NCBI RefSeq assembly: GCF_000372725.1
Contig: NW_005200333.1
Location: 332,182-396,181 of the forward strand
Direction of reading: 5' to 3'
Origin: Emiliania huxleyi CCMP1516
Lineage: Eukaryota > Haptophyta > Isochrysidales > Noelaerhabdaceae
Length of the DNA: 64,000 bases
Position numbers and translations under genes: made by a program. Positions 31,763 through 43,820 of the stretch are shown piece after piece. Under the pieces are notes generated by a model. The model did no database searches. It was not told the origin of the DNA and saw nothing but the letters and a program-made list of their open reading frames with translations. Position 1 is the stretch's first letter. The number at the start of each line of letters is the position of its first letter.

Positions 31763-33221
31763 GCGGCACGCATTCGCCCCGCTCGGCGAGGCGCCGCCTC
31801 GCACGAGGGCAGCGGCGGGACAGCGCCGCCCTCGCCCCAACCCCGCCTCTGGCTCTGCTGTTCGCCCTCTCTGGTCCCTCTGACACAGGCAGGCGCGTGG
31901 GGGCGGGAGGCCGTGGGATTGGTGGGCGAGCGTGAGAGCCAGCACAGTACAGGGAGCGAGAGCTGTAGGACGTGTGTTTTTGTCATTTGTGTGCCGAAAG
32001 AGGCGCTGTGGCCTGTGTAGCTGTGTTGTTTCGTGTTATCCCGTTCCCGTCCAATCCGTCCATCCCGTACCTGGGCTGGACCTGGGCTGGACCCAGGGCT
32101 CTCTATCCCGCGCGCGGCCGTGAGACACGCGAACAGGCGAATGTGTACATACATCACGGTTCACGCCGCGCCCGCGCGCCCGGGGGCGGAGGAAAATTGG
32201 GGGACCTACTCGGGTCGAAGGTGGGGACCTACTCGGGTCAGAAGGTTGGGGGGGCCACAGAACTCAGAAGGTTGGGGGGACCTACTCGGGTCAGAGGGTG
32301 GTCGGAGGGTTGGGGAGCTCGCTTTCCCAGCTGATTCGCCGATATTCATGGCCGAGCTCGCTTTTGCAAATTTTCTTGCCGATCCGCGGCTCACCTTGGC
32401 GGGCTGATTCCCTCCTCGAGAGCTGACCTGTCGCGACCGATGGTACTATCACCGCCGGTTGTCTGACCGACGCGCACGAGAACGGCGGAAAGAACGATGT
32501 GAGGCTCTTGGTGGGCGAGATGCGCGCGTTCCGGCTGATACATCGGCCGTGAGGCTCGCTCGTAGTTGCACGCTGTAGATCTGCCATCGACACCCCTACT
32601 CCTCATCAAGAGAAACACAGCCCTCAATCCGGCGACAACTTGATCAACGGGGTGGACTTCTTGTCGCCAAGCACGCCGGCGGCGGCCACTCGCGCTTCAT
32701 GTGAGCCTCGCCTTCCCTGCCATCCCCCGCCCCCTTGCCGAGCCGTTCCCTTGAAGCCTGCCTCACACTCGAGCCTCGTTCGCTTCCAGGCGCTGCTCAC
32801 CAAGGACCTCAACGTCTAGTCGTGTGGGTGGTGCCGGTCATGCCGCGCCGCCCACACGACCACACAGACTCCACACGCCGACACGGATAGCTCTGACTAG
32901 CTGTGGCCGTGGGCGGGGCCGGGGGAACCTTTGTAGGGTTGAAAAACATTTATCGGAGCGGCCCTGATAATTTGCGTACAAGCCTGAACACCTCGGTCTG
33001 CTAATGAGCCGCAGCCCCTTCGCGACTGCGTGATGCTGATGGTGCTGGTGGTGGCTCTGAGGTACGGGCGGAACACGGCTCACACACGCGCGTCGCGCGG
33101 GGGCGGCCCACGTCGGGGCGCCGCGGTGACCCGGTTTCTCTCCTCTGCGTGGGTCTTGTGAGCACAAAAGACGGTTATCGCATGAAAAGAAAAGTATTTA
33201 CCAGAGCCTGCCGGTGCCGGA
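31763..33221 (+). repeat. Spacer with a minisatellite
   Basis: 32199-32310 contains repeated ggggacctactcgggtcagaaggttgg units. Around 32640-32818 there is a possible stray plus-strand exon pair (NLINGVDFLSPSTP, then ALLTKDLNV stop after an acceptor cttccag), too little to call a gene. The rest shows nothing. Confidence 0.5.
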
Positions 33222-34820
33222 TTATCGCCTGCGACCCTTTGCCTTTCCGCCCTTCGCCCCTTTCCGCTTGCCCGCGGCGAGCGCCTGCTCCCATGGCGCC
33301 CGCGACGCCGCCTCGAGCGCGCGGCGCCGCGCGTCGTACTCGCGCAGGGCGGCCGGGTCGGCGAGCAGCTCCTGGGGACGTGTCAGGGACGCGTCAGGGA
33401 GGGCGGCGGGGAGACACGTGTCGCGCGCGGTCGGCGGCACCGGCTCGTCGAGCGTGTCGAAGACGAGCTGCATCGCCTTTCGCTCGAGGGCGGAGAGGCC
33501 GGGGTGGTACACGCGGAGCATCAGCACGTAGCGCGTCGAGTCGGCGTCGTTGCGCGCCTGGGCGGCGGGAAGGAGAAGTGTGGCGGCGGGTGGGTGTGGC
33601 GGCGTGGCCGGCGGTGGCGAGCACTGGTGTGTTGTGTGCGCGTGTGTGTGCGTGCGTGTGTGTGTGTGTTGCCTCGTGCAGGATGGACGTGTCGAAGAGC
33701 ATCGCCTTTCCGTCTGCCCAGGGCCTGCGCTCTCCGCCCACGTTGAGCTCGCACCCCTCAGGCACGACAAGGCCGAGGTGGGCGGTGAGCACCTGCACGC
33801 GGCAACGGGGCGAGGTGGGGGGCCGCCGCAAGGAGGAGGCGGTGCCGCGGGGCGCCGCGCGCACAAAGTTGCACCCGTCCGAGTGCGGTGCGATCGTCGA
33901 CCTCGGAGCCATCGACGAGAAGAAGGCCTCCACCACTGGCACCTGCGGCAGGGGCGCGGCCGATATCTCGACATCTCGCCGACATCTCGCCGACATCTCG
34001 CCGAGAAGAGATCGGGAGGGGAGACGAGCTTGCTCCGACGCCGCCTCCCTCCGCCTCCCTCCGCCTCCCTCCGCCTCCCTCCGCCTCCCTCCGCCTCCCG
34101 CGACGTGGAGGAGAGCTATCTCGCGAGATCTCGCCGAGATCTCGCCGACGCCGAGATCTCGACCGAATCTCTCGGCTGCGTCTCGCCTTTGCAGAGTGGA
34201 GGAGCTCGCAGGTGCGCGGGAAGAGCGCCGCGTTGGTGTCGTCCCACACGGTCCTGCACCAGGCCGGGCGACGGGTCGTGTCAGTGTCCGTGTCCGCGTC
34301 GCTGTGCCGCTGCCAGCTAGCTGCCTCACCGGTCACAGAGCGGCAACGTCTTCCAACCGGGTCCATACGTGCCGGGAGCCGTCGCCGCCCACACTCCCGA
34401 CCCCTGTGCGGCGAGCCGCTCCGAGTCGGCCAGCCACGCCGCGAGCTCATCGCGCACCACCTGCCACTTGTCCTCCAGCTTGCGCGCCCACTTGTGCAGG
34501 CTCGCGTCGTGCCACGCAGTCGCCGGCAGGCCGGCGACGTATGAGGTGGCCTCCTGCACCATCAGAGGGTGCGACGGATCGAGCACCTCTCGATGCTCTC
34601 GGCCCGCCGCCAGCTCCGCCAGCGAGGCGCGCACACGCGCAGTCTTCTCCGCGCCGTAGACAGAGCACACCGCGTCCTCGATACGACCGGCGAGACTGTC
34701 GGCCTCGCAGATCCGCTCGACGCTCGCAACCGGCTGGATGCTGTGTCGGCCGGCCTTGCCTGGGCAGGAGCGGGGGGAGGCAAAGGCGAGCGAAGCGGCC
34801 GGGAGCAGCCACATACACAT
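33222..34820 (-). CDS. Aspartyl/asparaginyl beta-hydroxylase-like dioxygenase (6 exons, about 340 aa)
   Basis: Exons 34330-34820, 34187-34253, 33865-33942, 33673-33792, 33441-33557 and 33222-33371; the frame is conserved at all junctions. The N-terminus (MCMWLLPAASLAFASP) is a likely signal peptide. The hydroxylase core is VVEAFFSSMAPRSTIAPHSD, GCN, then LTAHLGLVVPEGCELNVGG, WADGKAMLFDTSILHEARND. It contains the two iron-ligand histidines (PHSDGC and LHEA) and the basic residue after them (RYVLML). AspH-type enzymes hydroxylate Asp/Asn in secreted proteins with Fe(II) and 2-oxoglutarate. The C-terminus is Lys/Arg-rich. The intron 33943-34186 carries cctccgc repeats and the intron 33558-33672 a CA tract. 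Confidence 0.85.
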
Positions 34821-35390
<570 letters not shown>

Positions 35391-35399
35391 GTGTTGTGT

Positions 35400-35620
35400 G
35401 GAGTCTCCTGCAGCGGAGCGAAGGTCTCGGCGGCGATGAGCGTCTCGGCGGCGATCGTCTCCATCGCATCGAAGGCGTGGTCGAGCAGCTCGCGCGAGGG
35501 CCGGCGCGGCGTCCCTGTCCACAGCGCGACCAGACCGCCCCGTACGCCATCCTCGCAGCCAGCAGCAGTCTGCGGCGCGGGGGCGCGCGTGCCCAGACTC
35601 CGCCGCACTCCCCCGGGTGA
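35400..35620 (-). other. Possible orphan coding exon
   Basis: On the minus strand, after an acceptor-like gccgcag, a frame reads GLVALWTGTPRRPSRELLDH then AFDAMETIAAETLIAAETFA and runs into the TG tract. Its composition looks coding, but no partner exons were found. It could be the last exon of an unrecognised gene or a remnant. Confidence 0.25.
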
Positions 35621-35962
35621 CGCGATCCCGCCGCCGCCCCTCTCGCCCCACCCGCCGGGCGGCCGGCTGCCTGCGCACAGCGGGGGAGGGTGGGTTCGGG
35701 TAACGTGGGGTAGGGGAGGCGGGTGGGTTCGTCTCCACTGTGTTCGTGCCCCACAGTGCGCGATTGAGATTGGGGGAGATTGCACGAGTTTGGCGCGAGA
35801 TTCTGATCTCGATGAGAAAATGGCACACGGGTTTTAGCCACACAAATTTTAAAGAGGAAAAAAACACAAACACACCCCAACTGCGTCGCACTCCATCGTT
35901 TCCGGGCACGCACGGCCTCTCCGCGCTCGACAGAGAGACCAATACTGAAATCGAAATCGAAT

Positions 35963-37900
35963 TCACTGCTTGCAGCAAGTGCGGGCCACAACGTCGAGCA
36001 TGCGCGCGTCGGCGGTCCCGTTGCGGAACGTGGCGTCGGTGGCGCGGTGGCTCGCCACCACGGCGGAGCACGACGCGCCAGACGGGTCCGCCTTGAGGTG
36101 CTCCATGAAGCGCTTGTGCCCGACAAAGTTGCCGTGCAGCAGCCGGCACGGCGAGCCGCAGGCGTGCCACCGCCAGAAGCGGGGCCAGCCCGCCATGTGC
36201 GTGCCGATCTGCCGGTTCCAGCCGCAGGGCAGGTCGCGGAAGAAGGCGCGGAAGCCTACCGCAGGGCCCCGAGGAGGTCCGGGGAGGGGTTGCCGGCCGC
36301 ACAGCCCTTTTGCGGGACGGGGGGGCGGGGACCGGTCGAGTTGACGCTCATCCACGAGTAGAGCGTCTGGTCGCCGAGCCAGCCGATGCCGCCCTCCTTC
36401 ATCGGAGGCGCGCCCGGCCTGCCGAAGCCTCCCGCCGCGTACCGCTCGATGGCGGCGGCGTACGCTGCGGAGGACCGCATCGCGTCGAGCCGCAGGAGCT
36501 GCACGCCGCCATTGTACCCGACGCCGCCGAGGGCGCGCACCTCCTGGTACGAGGGGCACTGCTCCTACAGGGGAGGGCTCCGAGACAGCTCCGAGACGGC
36601 TCGGGCGCCTCCTTGCCCCGCGGGGGCGCCTCTCCTGCGCGAGGCCGAGCAGCTCGCCTGGGAGGGCGGGAGGGGCGGGGAGGGCGGGGAGGCGGGGAGG
36701 TGGGGAGGGTGGGGAGAGGCGGGGGGTGGAGAGGGTGGGGAGAGGCGGGGGGTGGAGAGGGTGGGGAGGGGCGGGGAGGTTGGGAGGGCGGGGCGGGGTG
36801 AGCAGGTGCGGNNNNNNNNNNNNNNNNNNNNNNNNNNNNNNNNNNNNNNNNNNNNNNNNNNNNNNNNNNNNNNNNNNNNNNNNNNNNNNNNNNNNNNNNN
36901 NNNNNNNNNNNAAGCTTGTGCGGCTTCCAGAGGTAGATGGAGCTGCGCCGGGCGGAGGGAGGGGGCGGTCAGGGAGAGGGGTGAGGGGAGGGGGCGAAGC
37001 TTGAAGCGCTTCTGGCGGGGCGGGGCGGGGCGGGGTGGGGTGGGGTGGGGTGGGGTGGGGTGGGGTGGGGTGGGGTGGGGTGGGGTGGGGTGGCAGGGGC
37101 TGGGTTGGGGCGTGGTGTGTTGTCCCACCCCGGCCCGGTGGCGCTTCGAGAGAGTCTGCGGTGCAGCTCGCGGACGTGCTGCGGCAGCTGCAGCGTGTTG
37201 TGGAGGTGCAGCCGCGCGAGAGGCATCCCTCGCCTGTTCACGCCGCCGCCCGTGAAGAGACAGTGCACCACGCCCATGCCGCCAGACGAGGGCGAGTCCT
37301 CTCCAGGAGGGGCGCGTCTCGAGGGCGCGCCGCAGCGAGGCGGGAGAGCGGTCGACGACCATGTGGTACCGCAGCGCCTACGGCAGGGCAGGAAGTGGCT
37401 GGGCGCGGCGCTCAGTGTCCGACGAGCTGTCTGCCGCCAGCCAGCGCCTCGGCACGCGCTGCGAGCGCCTCAATGTTGCGAATGATGGAGACGGCAGACT
37501 CGGTCTGCTGGGGTGGACCGAGCGACATGAAGCACACGTGCACGAGGCCTCCTCCTCCTCCTCCTCCGCCGCCGCCGCCGCCGCCGCCTCCGCCGCCGCC
37601 ACCGCCGCCACCGCCACGGCCGCCGTTGCTGCCACGGCCGCCGCCACTGCGGCCACCGCCCCGGCCTCGGCCTTTGCCCCTGCGCCGACCGCCCACGTCA
37701 CCTCCCACCCTCTCGGTCGCATCTGCGGTGGCTGCTTGCCTGAGCGCCCGACGAGGCGAGTCCGGCAAGGCGGCGCAGCGAGCGCCGACTGAGCAGCCAG
37801 CGCCGGCTGCCGATAGCGCGAAGAAGCAGCCGGCGAGCGTCAAGAGGAGTGAAGTCACCACTGGCCACGCCGAGGTAGGCACCTCCTGGTCGCGAGGCAT
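35963..37900 (-). CDS. GT8-like glycosyltransferase, type II membrane protein (multi-exon, gap inside)
   Basis: The ATG at 37900 starts a cytosolic tip, a membrane anchor (VVTSLLLTLAGCFFALSAAG) and a Gly-rich stem, then LVHVCFMSLGPPQQTESAVS. Later exons give ALRYHMVVDRSP (after the intron 37378-37447), VVHCLFTGGG and LHLHNTLQLPQHV, SSIYLWKPHKL (36912-36955), then after the gap VRALGGVGYNGGVQLLRLDA, MKEGGIGWLGDQTLYSW and DLPCGWNRQIGTHMAG through CRLLHGNFVGHK to the stop. YNxGV, LGDQ and LPCxWN are hallmarks of GT8-type xylosyl/glucosyltransferases of the Golgi. Donor sugar unknown. Exact exon ends near the gap are unresolved. Confidence 0.75.
36812..36911. other. Assembly gap of 100 N
   Basis: Exactly 100 unknown bases, the usual placeholder for a gap of unknown size. 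It falls in an intron of the GT8-like gene, between ggggag-type tandem repeats (36660-36810) and a tggggtggggt tract (37020-37095). Confidence 1.
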
Positions 37901-38409
37901 CACGAGCAGCGAACTTTGAACCACTGATCCAATTCCGGCCCGCTTCGTCCTCTCCTGTCTGTCCCAGCGTTCGTCGCGCCAGCTTGTCACCCAGAGAGTG
38001 TCAAAAAAAGAAAACTGCACGCAGACAGGCTCGACACAGGTGCGAACTGGCGCGTGCTAGTACTATCACCGGCACACCACCGGAGCCGCCTAAGCGACTC
38101 CGTTAAGAACGGCAATGCACTTAGCTCCGTGCACAATGCCGCTGTCCCCGCACGCTAGCTCGTTCACCGTCTGCCACGCCACGGCGGTGTGGAGAACGAC
38201 AAAAAAAGAATACAAGCCGGCTCTGTCAAGAGTGCCGGTGAACCTTCTTTTCTACCAGGCTAGGATTGAGAGCAGCCTCGCTCTCAATCCTAGATAGAAG
38301 TCGAAGGATTGTGAGCAGCACTCCTCGCAATCGTAGCATCTCTGTGCGATTGTGAGCGCCTACGCTCGCAAACACATCTTCTAGGACTAAGAGCAGCTCC
38401 GCTCCCAAG
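37901..38409. other. Spacer holding repeat A and a hairpin array
   Basis: Divergent intergenic region between the GT8-like gene and the kinase-PARP gene. It contains the fullest copy of repeat family A and the foldback array listed separately. Confidence 0.6.
38022..38208 (+). repeat. Dispersed repeat family A, composite copy
   Basis: A continuous 187-bp block whose three thirds match 4832-4884, 4391-4454 and 5403-5503 respectively. It is the most complete member in the window. Confidence 0.8.
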
Positions 38410-38410
38410 A
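38260..38410. repeat. Array of four small hairpins
   Basis: Successive foldbacks: 38260-38273 pairs perfectly with 38280-38293 (ctaggattgagagc); 38307-38315 pairs with 38324-38332 (8 of 9); 38350-38358 pairs with 38363-38371 (8 of 9); a weaker one lies at 38381-38407. Each loop region contains a gagcagc or gagcgc motif. The array ends at the proposed start codon of the next gene. Confidence 0.7.
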
Positions 38411-41006
38411 TGACTGGTGACGCCTACACGACTACTACCAGCGCGCTCGGAATCCGAGCAAACTCTTTTCCTGTGTCGAACCTGTGTGCTGTGAGAGAGA
38501 GTTCTTTTCGTTGAACTCTTTTCCACAGTTGCGCGTTTTCCCCGAGACGCGAGAGGAGTGTGTATCGCGCGCCTTCGCGCCTTGCGAGGCGCGCCGTCAG
38601 TCTCGGAGGCAGCCTCCGCAACATGTTTACTTGGTGGTTGCTCGCTTTGTTCGAAGCCGCGAAGAGTTTCAGGTGTTTGCTCCACTCGCGCCGGGTTCTC
38701 CGGCTCCGACAGGAAATTTCTGTGCTCGCTGGGATTCTGATGCGGGCGCTTGGCAGTCGGGCGCTTGGCATGCGGGCGCTTCCGCCACCACCGCCTCCAC
38801 CGCCACCACCGCCTCCAACGCCGCCACCAAGTTCCATGTCGCCTCCAGGGTGTGCGCGGTGTGTAATCTGCCGTCTTGCAAGCGCTGCTCAGGATGCAAG
38901 GGCGTGATGTACTGTTCCGCGGAGTGCCAGAGACTACATTGGAAATGGGGCCACAGGTCGGCCTGCGGTCGCGACCCGGCGTTCGGTGTCGAAAAGGCAC
39001 AAATTGAGAAGGCTAAGGCAGAGTCGCTGAAGGCCTCCTCCCCGCCTTCGCTGCCGTCTGCTTCCGCAGCGTCGTCGGATCTCGCTCGGCTGCAGCGCCA
39101 GCTTGAGGACGCAAACGCCTTGGCAGCGCGGCTAGAAAAGCAGCTGGCGCTGCAGTCGCAGCAAACGCACGTGCCAGCCCGCCAGGTGGTCCTGCAAGAC
39201 CAGATTGGCCGCGGATCTTTCGGCGTGGTGCACCGCGCGCGGTGGCAGGGCGCCGACATTGCGGTGAAGGTGGTTGCCGCTGCCTCGAGTGCTGCCGAGC
39301 GAAAGCGCGCGGCAGGCATGCTCTTGGAAGAGGCCAACGCTTTGGCCCGGGTTCGGCACCCGAACGTGGTGCATCTCCTCGGTGTCGTCACTGATGCTGA
39401 CAGTCCTATGATGCTGCTCCCTCTGGCGAAGGGAACTTTGGTCGACGAGATTGATGCTGCTGTGGCGTCAGGCGTTCCGATGGCTGTCGGCCGAAAGTTT
39501 CAGCTCGCTCGGGACATTTGCGCAGGGATGGCTGCGCTGCACGCCCGAGGAATTTTGCACCTTGACCTCAAGCCGCCAAATGTGCTGATCGGCCGTGGTG
39601 GCGAGGCGCTCGTCGCCGACTTTGGCCTGTCAGTACAACTAAGGACGACGCTTACCGCAGCTTCCCTTGCTGCTAGCGCCGTCGAAACCGCTGCAGGATG
39701 GCGCCTTGTAACCCGCGGCACCATGGCGTACAAGGCGCCTGAGCTGTCACGGCCCAAGAGCAAGGGCGGCGCCAAATATGCGCCGCCATGCGACGTGTAT
39801 TCGTTTGCAATGCTATTTTGGGAGCTGTTTGCGGGCAGCCCGCCTTGGGCTGGAAAGCCGGAGATGGAGATTCAGGCTGCGCATATGGCGTCCTTCTACG
39901 GCGAGGAGCCGGTGCGCCCAGATCTCCCCACGAGCGCCCCTGCCAAGGCGCTTGAGCTGATGGAGGGATCTTGGCGCCAAGACCCAGCCGCTCGTCCAAC
40001 CTTTGAAGGGCTTTCATCTGAGCTCGGCTCGCTCGTTGCAGCTCACCCGGTCGCGAGCGAGGGTGCCGGCTCCTCAGCAGCTGCCGCCGCAGTCGCATCC
40101 GAGGCGCTCGCTCGCCGTTTGGCTGAGGCCGAGGCCGAGCTGGCCGCTCTTCGGGCCGCTGTAGAGCACGCCACCGCTGGTAGAGCTACGCTGCAGACGC
40201 AGCTGCAGATCACGAGCGACGAGGTGGTCGCACTCCGGCATGACTGCGCCACGGCCGAAGTTGAGCTCATGCGGCAGCAGGTGCTGCTCCAAAGCGCTGG
40301 CGTGCAGTTTCCTGCGACTTGGACCTCTCAGTCTGACGACGGTGGCGACCGAGGTAGCATTGAGTGGTGGCGAGCCGGTCGCTGCCGGGTCATGGTCGAT
40401 TCTTCCGAGCTAGAGTGGGCAGAGGTTGAGGGCAAGCTAAAGGAGTCCCTCCCGACGGCGGAGCTCGTTCGGCTCGAGCGTGTCGAAGATCGGCTGCTCT
40501 GGAAGGACTACTGCGCAAAAAGGGATCGGATCAAGCTCAAGCGTAGTGGCGATGCGAATGAGCAGCAAATGTGGCATGGAACCTCTAATCTCGACCCTCA
40601 CGTCGCGTTGCAACACGAGGTTGGCATCGACCCGCGATTCTCGAGTGCAGCCTTCTACGGGCGAGGAGTTTACCTTGCGGCAAAGGCACGATACTCAAAT
40701 GGCGACAGCGACCGCTCGTATGTTTTCTACCCTGACTACCCAGACCGGGAGCTGCGGCAGCTGCTGCTGCTTCGTGCCGCTGTCGGCGTTGCCAAGGACT
40801 TTGGCAGCTATGTCGGAGAGGAGACCCGGAGCTTGACCAAGCCCCCAGGCCAAAGCTCGGGCGTGCTCTTCGACTCGGTGCAGGGCGGACCCCACCGGCC
40901 GTCGTGCTCTGGTCCAGGGCACTGCGACTCGAGGATGGTGATCCTCTACGACTTGACACAAGCATACCCTGAATACATCGCTACCTATCGTGTTCGTGAG
41001 AAGTGA
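38410..41006 (+). CDS. MYND zinc finger - TKL kinase - PARP fusion (about 852 aa)
   Basis: Start at the ATG 38410. A 38-nt intron (38491-38528, gtgaga...ccacag) joins in phase to a frame open to 41006. The MYND finger is CAVCNLPSCKRCSGCKGVMY, CSAEC and HRSAC. The kinase has the glycine loop GRGSFGVVHRA, the AVKVV lysine, HLDLKPPNVL, DFGLS and APE. A coiled coil follows, then a PARP fold with LWKDYC, MWHGTSN (His), GRGVYLAAKARYS (Tyr) and VILYDLTQAYPEYI. Where PARP1 has its catalytic Glu this protein has Met, as in mono-ADP-ribosyltransferases. The HRD Arg is replaced by Leu. A signalling role that couples phosphorylation to ADP-ribosylation is inference. Confidence 0.85.
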
Positions 41007-41365
41007 GGGTGGTTATGGTAATCTCTTATGATACGTTGGACTATTACGAGATGGGGCCAGGAGTGGAGACTATAGAGCTCAACAGACTACACACACACCC
41101 GCTGGCAGGCCAAAGAATTTTGGGACCCCGCCCACGCCCTGTGCGGGCTGACCTCTTGCCTCCAGACGGCCCCCGCATCTTACGGTTACGCTCTAGGTAG
41201 CACAATCATAGCCACGAGAGGTGACACCCAGGTGAGGTCTCGTCTTTTCGTGTTTCTCTTCTGTCTCCCGCTGATTGATAAAAATAAATGCAATATCTTC
41301 TTGCCGCGGTACAATATCTCAGACCAAGTTGCGCGCGCGGAGGGCGGCCTGAGGGTGTCTTCTCT
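41007..41365. other. Intergenic region
   Basis: Downstream of the kinase-PARP gene; nothing recognised. Confidence 0.45.
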
Positions 41366-41660
41366 CTAGCCGTCCCACGGATACCGCGCCGCGTCGCTCC
41401 ACGAGAAGCGGGGCTGGCCCGCCGCGGCGGCGCCGACGGCCGGGCAGAGCGTCTTGCCCGACGCCTCCGCCTTTGCGAGGATGTCGCGCTTGTATGCGGC
41501 TGGGTCCGAGCTCTTCGGGTGCGGCAGGAACGGCACGCCCGCCCAGAGGAGGAGTGTGGCGTGCCAGTAGATCCAGGCGGCGACGCAGTGGGGCATGAGC
41601 CAGGCCCAAACCTCGGACGAGGCGGGCTGAAGCGCACCAGTTGGCCAGACGCTCGGCGTC
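41366..41660 (-). pseudogene. Orphan 3' exon of an unknown membrane protein
   Basis: The frame encodes SSEVWAWLMPHCVAAWIYWH, ATLLLWAGVPFLPHP and a soluble tail ending DAARYPWDG. Upstream (minus strand) it runs directly into dispersed repeat family D after an acceptor-like gggctag. No further exons are visible, so the gene may have been truncated by the repeat. Confidence 0.35.
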
Positions 41661-41960
41661 GGGTTGCGGGCTAGAGAGCCCTAGCCCTGGGGGGTGCGCG
41701 TTCGCAGGGCCATAACACGGGTCTCCTCCGAGGGTTAGCTCTGCCGCGCTCCGGCCGGGTCCCCCTAGCTGCGGAACGCCCCCTCTCCTTGGAGCTAGTA
41801 TAAGGGGTGCGCGGTCGCAGGGCCATGAATAACACGGGTCTCCGAGGGTTAGCTCCGCGCTCCGGAGCACTTGGAGTCCGGGTTTCCCTTAGCGGCGGAT
41901 TTTCCCTCGCGCTTCCTTGGGCCCCCCTAGCAGCAGATTGCACCCCCTCTACTCGGAGCT
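41661..41960. repeat. Dispersed repeat family D, locus 1 (tandem)
   Basis: 41668-41744 and 41812-41862 are two copies of ggggtgcgcg(t/g)tcgcagggcc followed by acacgggtct...gagggttagc. 41870-41960 adds gggtttccc...ccccctctactcggagct. Related copies lie at 59011-59070 and 49392-49442, both inverted. Confidence 0.75.
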
Positions 41961-42111
41961 AGTGATACGGGACTACGTACCGCCCCCACGCAATACCTTA
42001 CTCGACGATAATACAAGAATACACAGCTTGCAGACGCCAAAGAAAAGTCTCGTCCCGCTTTGCTTTAAAATTCTTTCCGTTTCGCCGCCGAGTCTGTTAC
42101 GTCCCGCCGCC

Positions 42112-43345
42112 ATGATGCTGGCGGATCAGATTGCGCTGCGGCGGATGGCCGAGATTCGCCTGCAGCTAAAGTGCCAGGTGGCGGAGAGCTCGCAACAGGA
42201 GCATCGCCTCACTGTGATCAAGCGGAACATCGACCGCGAGCTCGTGATGCTCGACCACATCGCGGCTGCCTTTACGCGCCTCTCCGGGGGAGAGAGGCAG
42301 CAGGCGACCGAGCAGTGCCTCGCCCTTCGCGCTGAGATCAGTCGGCCGAGCGACGAGTCCGATCGGGTGACGGACTTGCTGCTCGTGGAGAGGGCGCACC
42401 AGAGCAGCATTCGGGCGGATGCTGCGAGGTGCGCGGGCGCCCGCCTCCAAGACCGCCCCGCCTGCCCTGATCACTGCCTCGCACGCGTTGCAGGCAGTGC
42501 AAGGTGATCAAAGAGTCGGTCGCACTCCTGACCGAGCACCAAAGAGTCGTTGGCGAGGCGCTGGAGGCAAAGCGCACGAGTCTGCTGCTCGAGAAGGAGT
42601 GCCTCACGCTGCCACGGAGGGCGAGGAGCGAGATCATGAGTGCATCGGAAGGCGCTGCTCATTCTCCGCTCTCCCCGTTGGGCAAGAAGAGCCTCTGGGG
42701 GAAGGGGCCTGACGACGAGCCCGTGTCGCCGACGCTCTCGGGGAGCGCGCCGCTGCGCCGCTGCTACAGCCCGCCGCCCCTCATCCCTGGGCGGCCGAGG
42801 ACGGCTGTCAGTCGAAGCGCGTCGACTCCAAGTATTCGGCCAGCGAGGGGGAGGCAGCGCCGCACGAGGGATGGGGGCGAGCAGTGGATGGAGAGCAGTG
42901 TCTCTTCCCTCGCAACTTTGCAGGGGCTGCAGAGCAGCTCCGTCTCCCTCGGCCAGAGCGCCGCCACGGCGCGCACCTCACGGGACTGCGGCAGCTGGAG
43001 ATCGTCCACGCGTCGGCGGGATATTCTGGGCCGTACCCGCGGGAGGGGACCAACACGCTGGGGCGCTGCGCCGCCGAGCTGATTGGCTCCGTCGGTGGCA
43101 CGCTGCACGAGCTCTCCGTCCGTGCGACCACGAAACTGCGCGTGCACGACCTGGTTCCGGCGCTGCCGCAGCTGGGCCCGAGCTTGCGCAAACTGCACGT
43201 CGACCTGATCCCGTTCACTCCATTTCGCGCATTTGGTAGCGGAAAGCGCGAGGACACGGAGTGGCTGCGCGCCGCGGCGCAAACGCACTGCCCGCAGTTA
43301 GACGCTCCGGTGCTGGTCGCACACCGCGACCCCCAGCCGCACTGA
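42112..43345 (+). CDS. Coiled-coil protein with LRR-like C-terminus (about 3 exons)
   Basis: Exon 1 (42112-42428) is a long charged helix (MMLADQIALRRMAEIRLQLK...). It joins in phase across a 65-nt GT-AG intron (42429-42493) to QCKVIKESVALLTEHQRVVG and a Ser/Pro-rich linker. A last exon, probably from 42924, encodes LTGLRQLEIVHAS, LIGSVGGTLHELSVRATTKL and LGPSLRKLHVDLIPFTPF, spaced like leucine-rich repeats, and ends at 43345. The donor of the second intron is uncertain (42832 keeps phase). Without it the frame would end at 43082. No named family. TATA-like tttaaaa lies near 42064. Confidence 0.55.
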
Positions 43346-43820
43346 TCGCGAGGGTGCCGCGGAGGCGGCGGCGTGGCGGCGGAAATGACGGATCGCCTGC
43401 CGCGCTGCCGCGGCACGGCCGGTTCCGCGCCTGCGTGGGGCGTTCCTCTCTCTCGTCGTGCGACCGCCGCTGGCCGCGTCCGCCCGTCCGCTCGTCGCGC
43501 CCGCGCGCGCCACGGCGCCACCCGCGTGCGCCCAACTCCTACGCGACGCTGTGTCGAGCCCTCTTCGGTCTGGTGTGGCCATGCGTCGTGCGCATGCGCA
43601 TGCGCCGCTTGGGCGCGTTTTAGTCGTTTTGTGTTCCACTGTGGAGCAGACCAGTGAGCAGTGTGCTGTGGGGAGAGCTAGGGGAGAGGTGAGGATGGTT
43701 TAAATGTTACAGCAGCTCTGCTATTGAGTAGCCCCGCGCTAGCCACACCCTCGACACCGGGCCTCGACACCTCGACACCAGGGCTCAGACCGTGATACGT
43801 GTGCAGCAGAAGAGAGTAAT
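43346..43820. other. Intergenic region
   Basis: No gene or clear repeat. Confidence 0.4.

Noticed and set aside
36386-37362. Frames running through the N gap
   Set aside because: Unknown bases create artificial openness, and the flanks are GC-rich simple repeats.
38260-38410. tRNA or snRNA gene
   Set aside because: The hairpins do not form a cloverleaf, and no A/B box or Sm-site pattern was found. No tRNA or rRNA was seen anywhere in the window.
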